Of a stretch of DNA of 5,959 bases, positions 5,509 through 5,959 are shown one piece after another. The stretch lies in NCBI GenBank assembly GCA_002340255.1, contig DDLS01000105.1:1-5959 (forward strand), in the 5' to 3' direction. Source of the DNA: Cyanobacteria bacterium UBA2566 (GTDB lineage Bacteria; Cyanobacteriota; Cyanobacteriia; Cyanobacteriales; Desertifilaceae). The notes under the pieces are model-generated. The model was not told where the DNA came from. It saw nothing but the letters and a program-made list of their open reading frames with translations, and ran no database searches. The first letter of the stretch is position 1. Every line of letters starts with the position of its first letter. Made by a program: the position numbers and the translations under genes.

Positions 5509-5901
5509 CTATAATTTAGCCATTAATCCTTCTACTCGTTCCTTAATTTCCCCACGCACTCGTCGAAACGTTTCTAGAGGTTGACCATCGGGATCGTCGA
5601 GTTGCCAATCTTCAAAAATCTCTTGCAAAACCCAATCTTGGGGTAAGTTAACTCCACAGCCACAGAGGGAAATGACGGCATCATAGTCTTCAGCTTTGAA
5701 TTCACTAATGGGATTCGAGGTTTGATCGGTAATATCAATTCCAATTTCTTGCATCATTTCAATCGCTGTGGGATGGACTCTAGAGGCTTCTAAACCGCAA
5801 CTGGTCACTTCAATTTTGTTGTTGCCTAGAGTGCGAGCAAATCCTTCTGCCATTTGGGAACGACAGGAGTTTCTTTTACAGACAAACATGACTTTTTTCA
5901 T
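5509..5901 (-). CDS. arsC: Arsenate reductase, Synechocystis ArsC type
   Basis: A 130-residue cytoplasmic enzyme that reduces arsenate to arsenite. It has the low-molecular-weight phosphatase fold, with the P-loop CKRNSCR (Cys8, Arg14) and the DDP acid motif (103-105). The distinctive ISLCGCGVNLP segment supplies Cys80 and Cys82. Synechocystis ArsC, which this closely resembles from start to end, uses Cys8, Cys80 and Cys82 and draws electrons from glutathione/glutaredoxin although its fold is that of the thioredoxin-linked class. All three cysteines are present, so the enzyme should be active. The ATG at 5901 matches the family N-terminus MKKVMFVC; no Shine-Dalgarno is visible. No arsR, arsB/acr3 or arsH is in the window, although upstream genes would lie beyond the right edge. 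A repeat element ends nine bases before the start codon. Identity as ArsC rather than a tyrosine phosphatase is secure from the Cys80/Cys82 segment. Confidence 0.94.
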   Translation of the reverse strand: MKKVMFVCKRNSCRSQMAEGFARTLGNNKIEVTSCGLEASRVHPTAIEMMQEIGIDITDQTSNPISEFKAEDYDAVISLCGCGVNLPQDWVLQEIFEDWQLDDPDGQPLETFRRVRGEIKERVEGLMAKL

Positions 5902-5909
5902 AATGAATA

Positions 5910-5959
5910 GAGCGCTTTGCGTTCTGATAAGGGGATAGGGGAATGGGGGGATGGGGGGA
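5910..5959 (-). repeat. Heptad-plus-hairpin intergenic element, copy 3 (inverted, diverged, cut by edge)
   Basis: Read on the minus strand, C-rich heptads (ATCCCCC, ATTCCCC and TATCCCC variants) come in from the right edge to about 5930. They are followed by GAACGC-AAA-GCGCTC (5924-5910), the same small hairpin with one arm base changed, so that the stem keeps five Watson-Crick pairs and one mismatch or wobble. Order and orientation (heptads then hairpin) match copies 1 and 2. Unlike copy 2, it lies directly upstream of a gene, nine bases from the arsC start codon, and so falls in the arsC leader or promoter. Confidence 0.65.

Overview
The window looks like an ordinary piece of cyanobacterial chromosome. 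Six perfect HIP1 octamers (GCGATCGC, at 893, 1582, 2043, 3064, 3578 and 5029) lie in 5.96 kb, where chance would give about 0.1. The IlvA and ArsC proteins are also close to the cyanobacterial forms I know. Heptameric ATTCCCY tandem repeats between genes fit a filamentous, repeat-rich cyanobacterium, but genus cannot be fixed from the sequence alone.

Layout, left to right. The 3' end of a CHAT (caspase-like) protease gene enters from the left edge (1-573). It is followed by an unrecognised 73-residue protein (705-926), a half-size EamA/DMT-type membrane protein (947-1387) and a classical short-chain dehydrogenase (1459-2271), all on the + strand. Convergent to these is ilvA (3914-2403, minus strand), the feedback-regulated threonine deaminase of isoleucine synthesis. 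Divergent from ilvA is a VapB-type ribbon-helix-helix antitoxin gene (4064-4282) whose VapC toxin survives only as a broken remnant (4279-4516). A DHRS1-like short-chain dehydrogenase (4497-5474) starts inside the tail of that remnant. The window closes with arsC on the minus strand (5901-5509), a Synechocystis-type arsenate reductase.

These genes do not form one pathway. The pieces that can be read together are the eroded vapBC pair and a family of short intergenic elements. Those elements are ATTCCCY heptads running into a small GC-rich hairpin of the form TAGCGCnnnGCGCTATA. Clear copies lie before the 705 gene, between the SDR gene and ilvA, and (inverted) before arsC. A heptad array without the hairpin abuts the start codon of the 1459 SDR gene. 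No RNA gene, CRISPR array, transposase or prophage gene is visible, and no intergenic stretch exceeds about 135 bases. I found no convincing new multi-gene system. The most unusual items are the repeat element and the toxin remnant.
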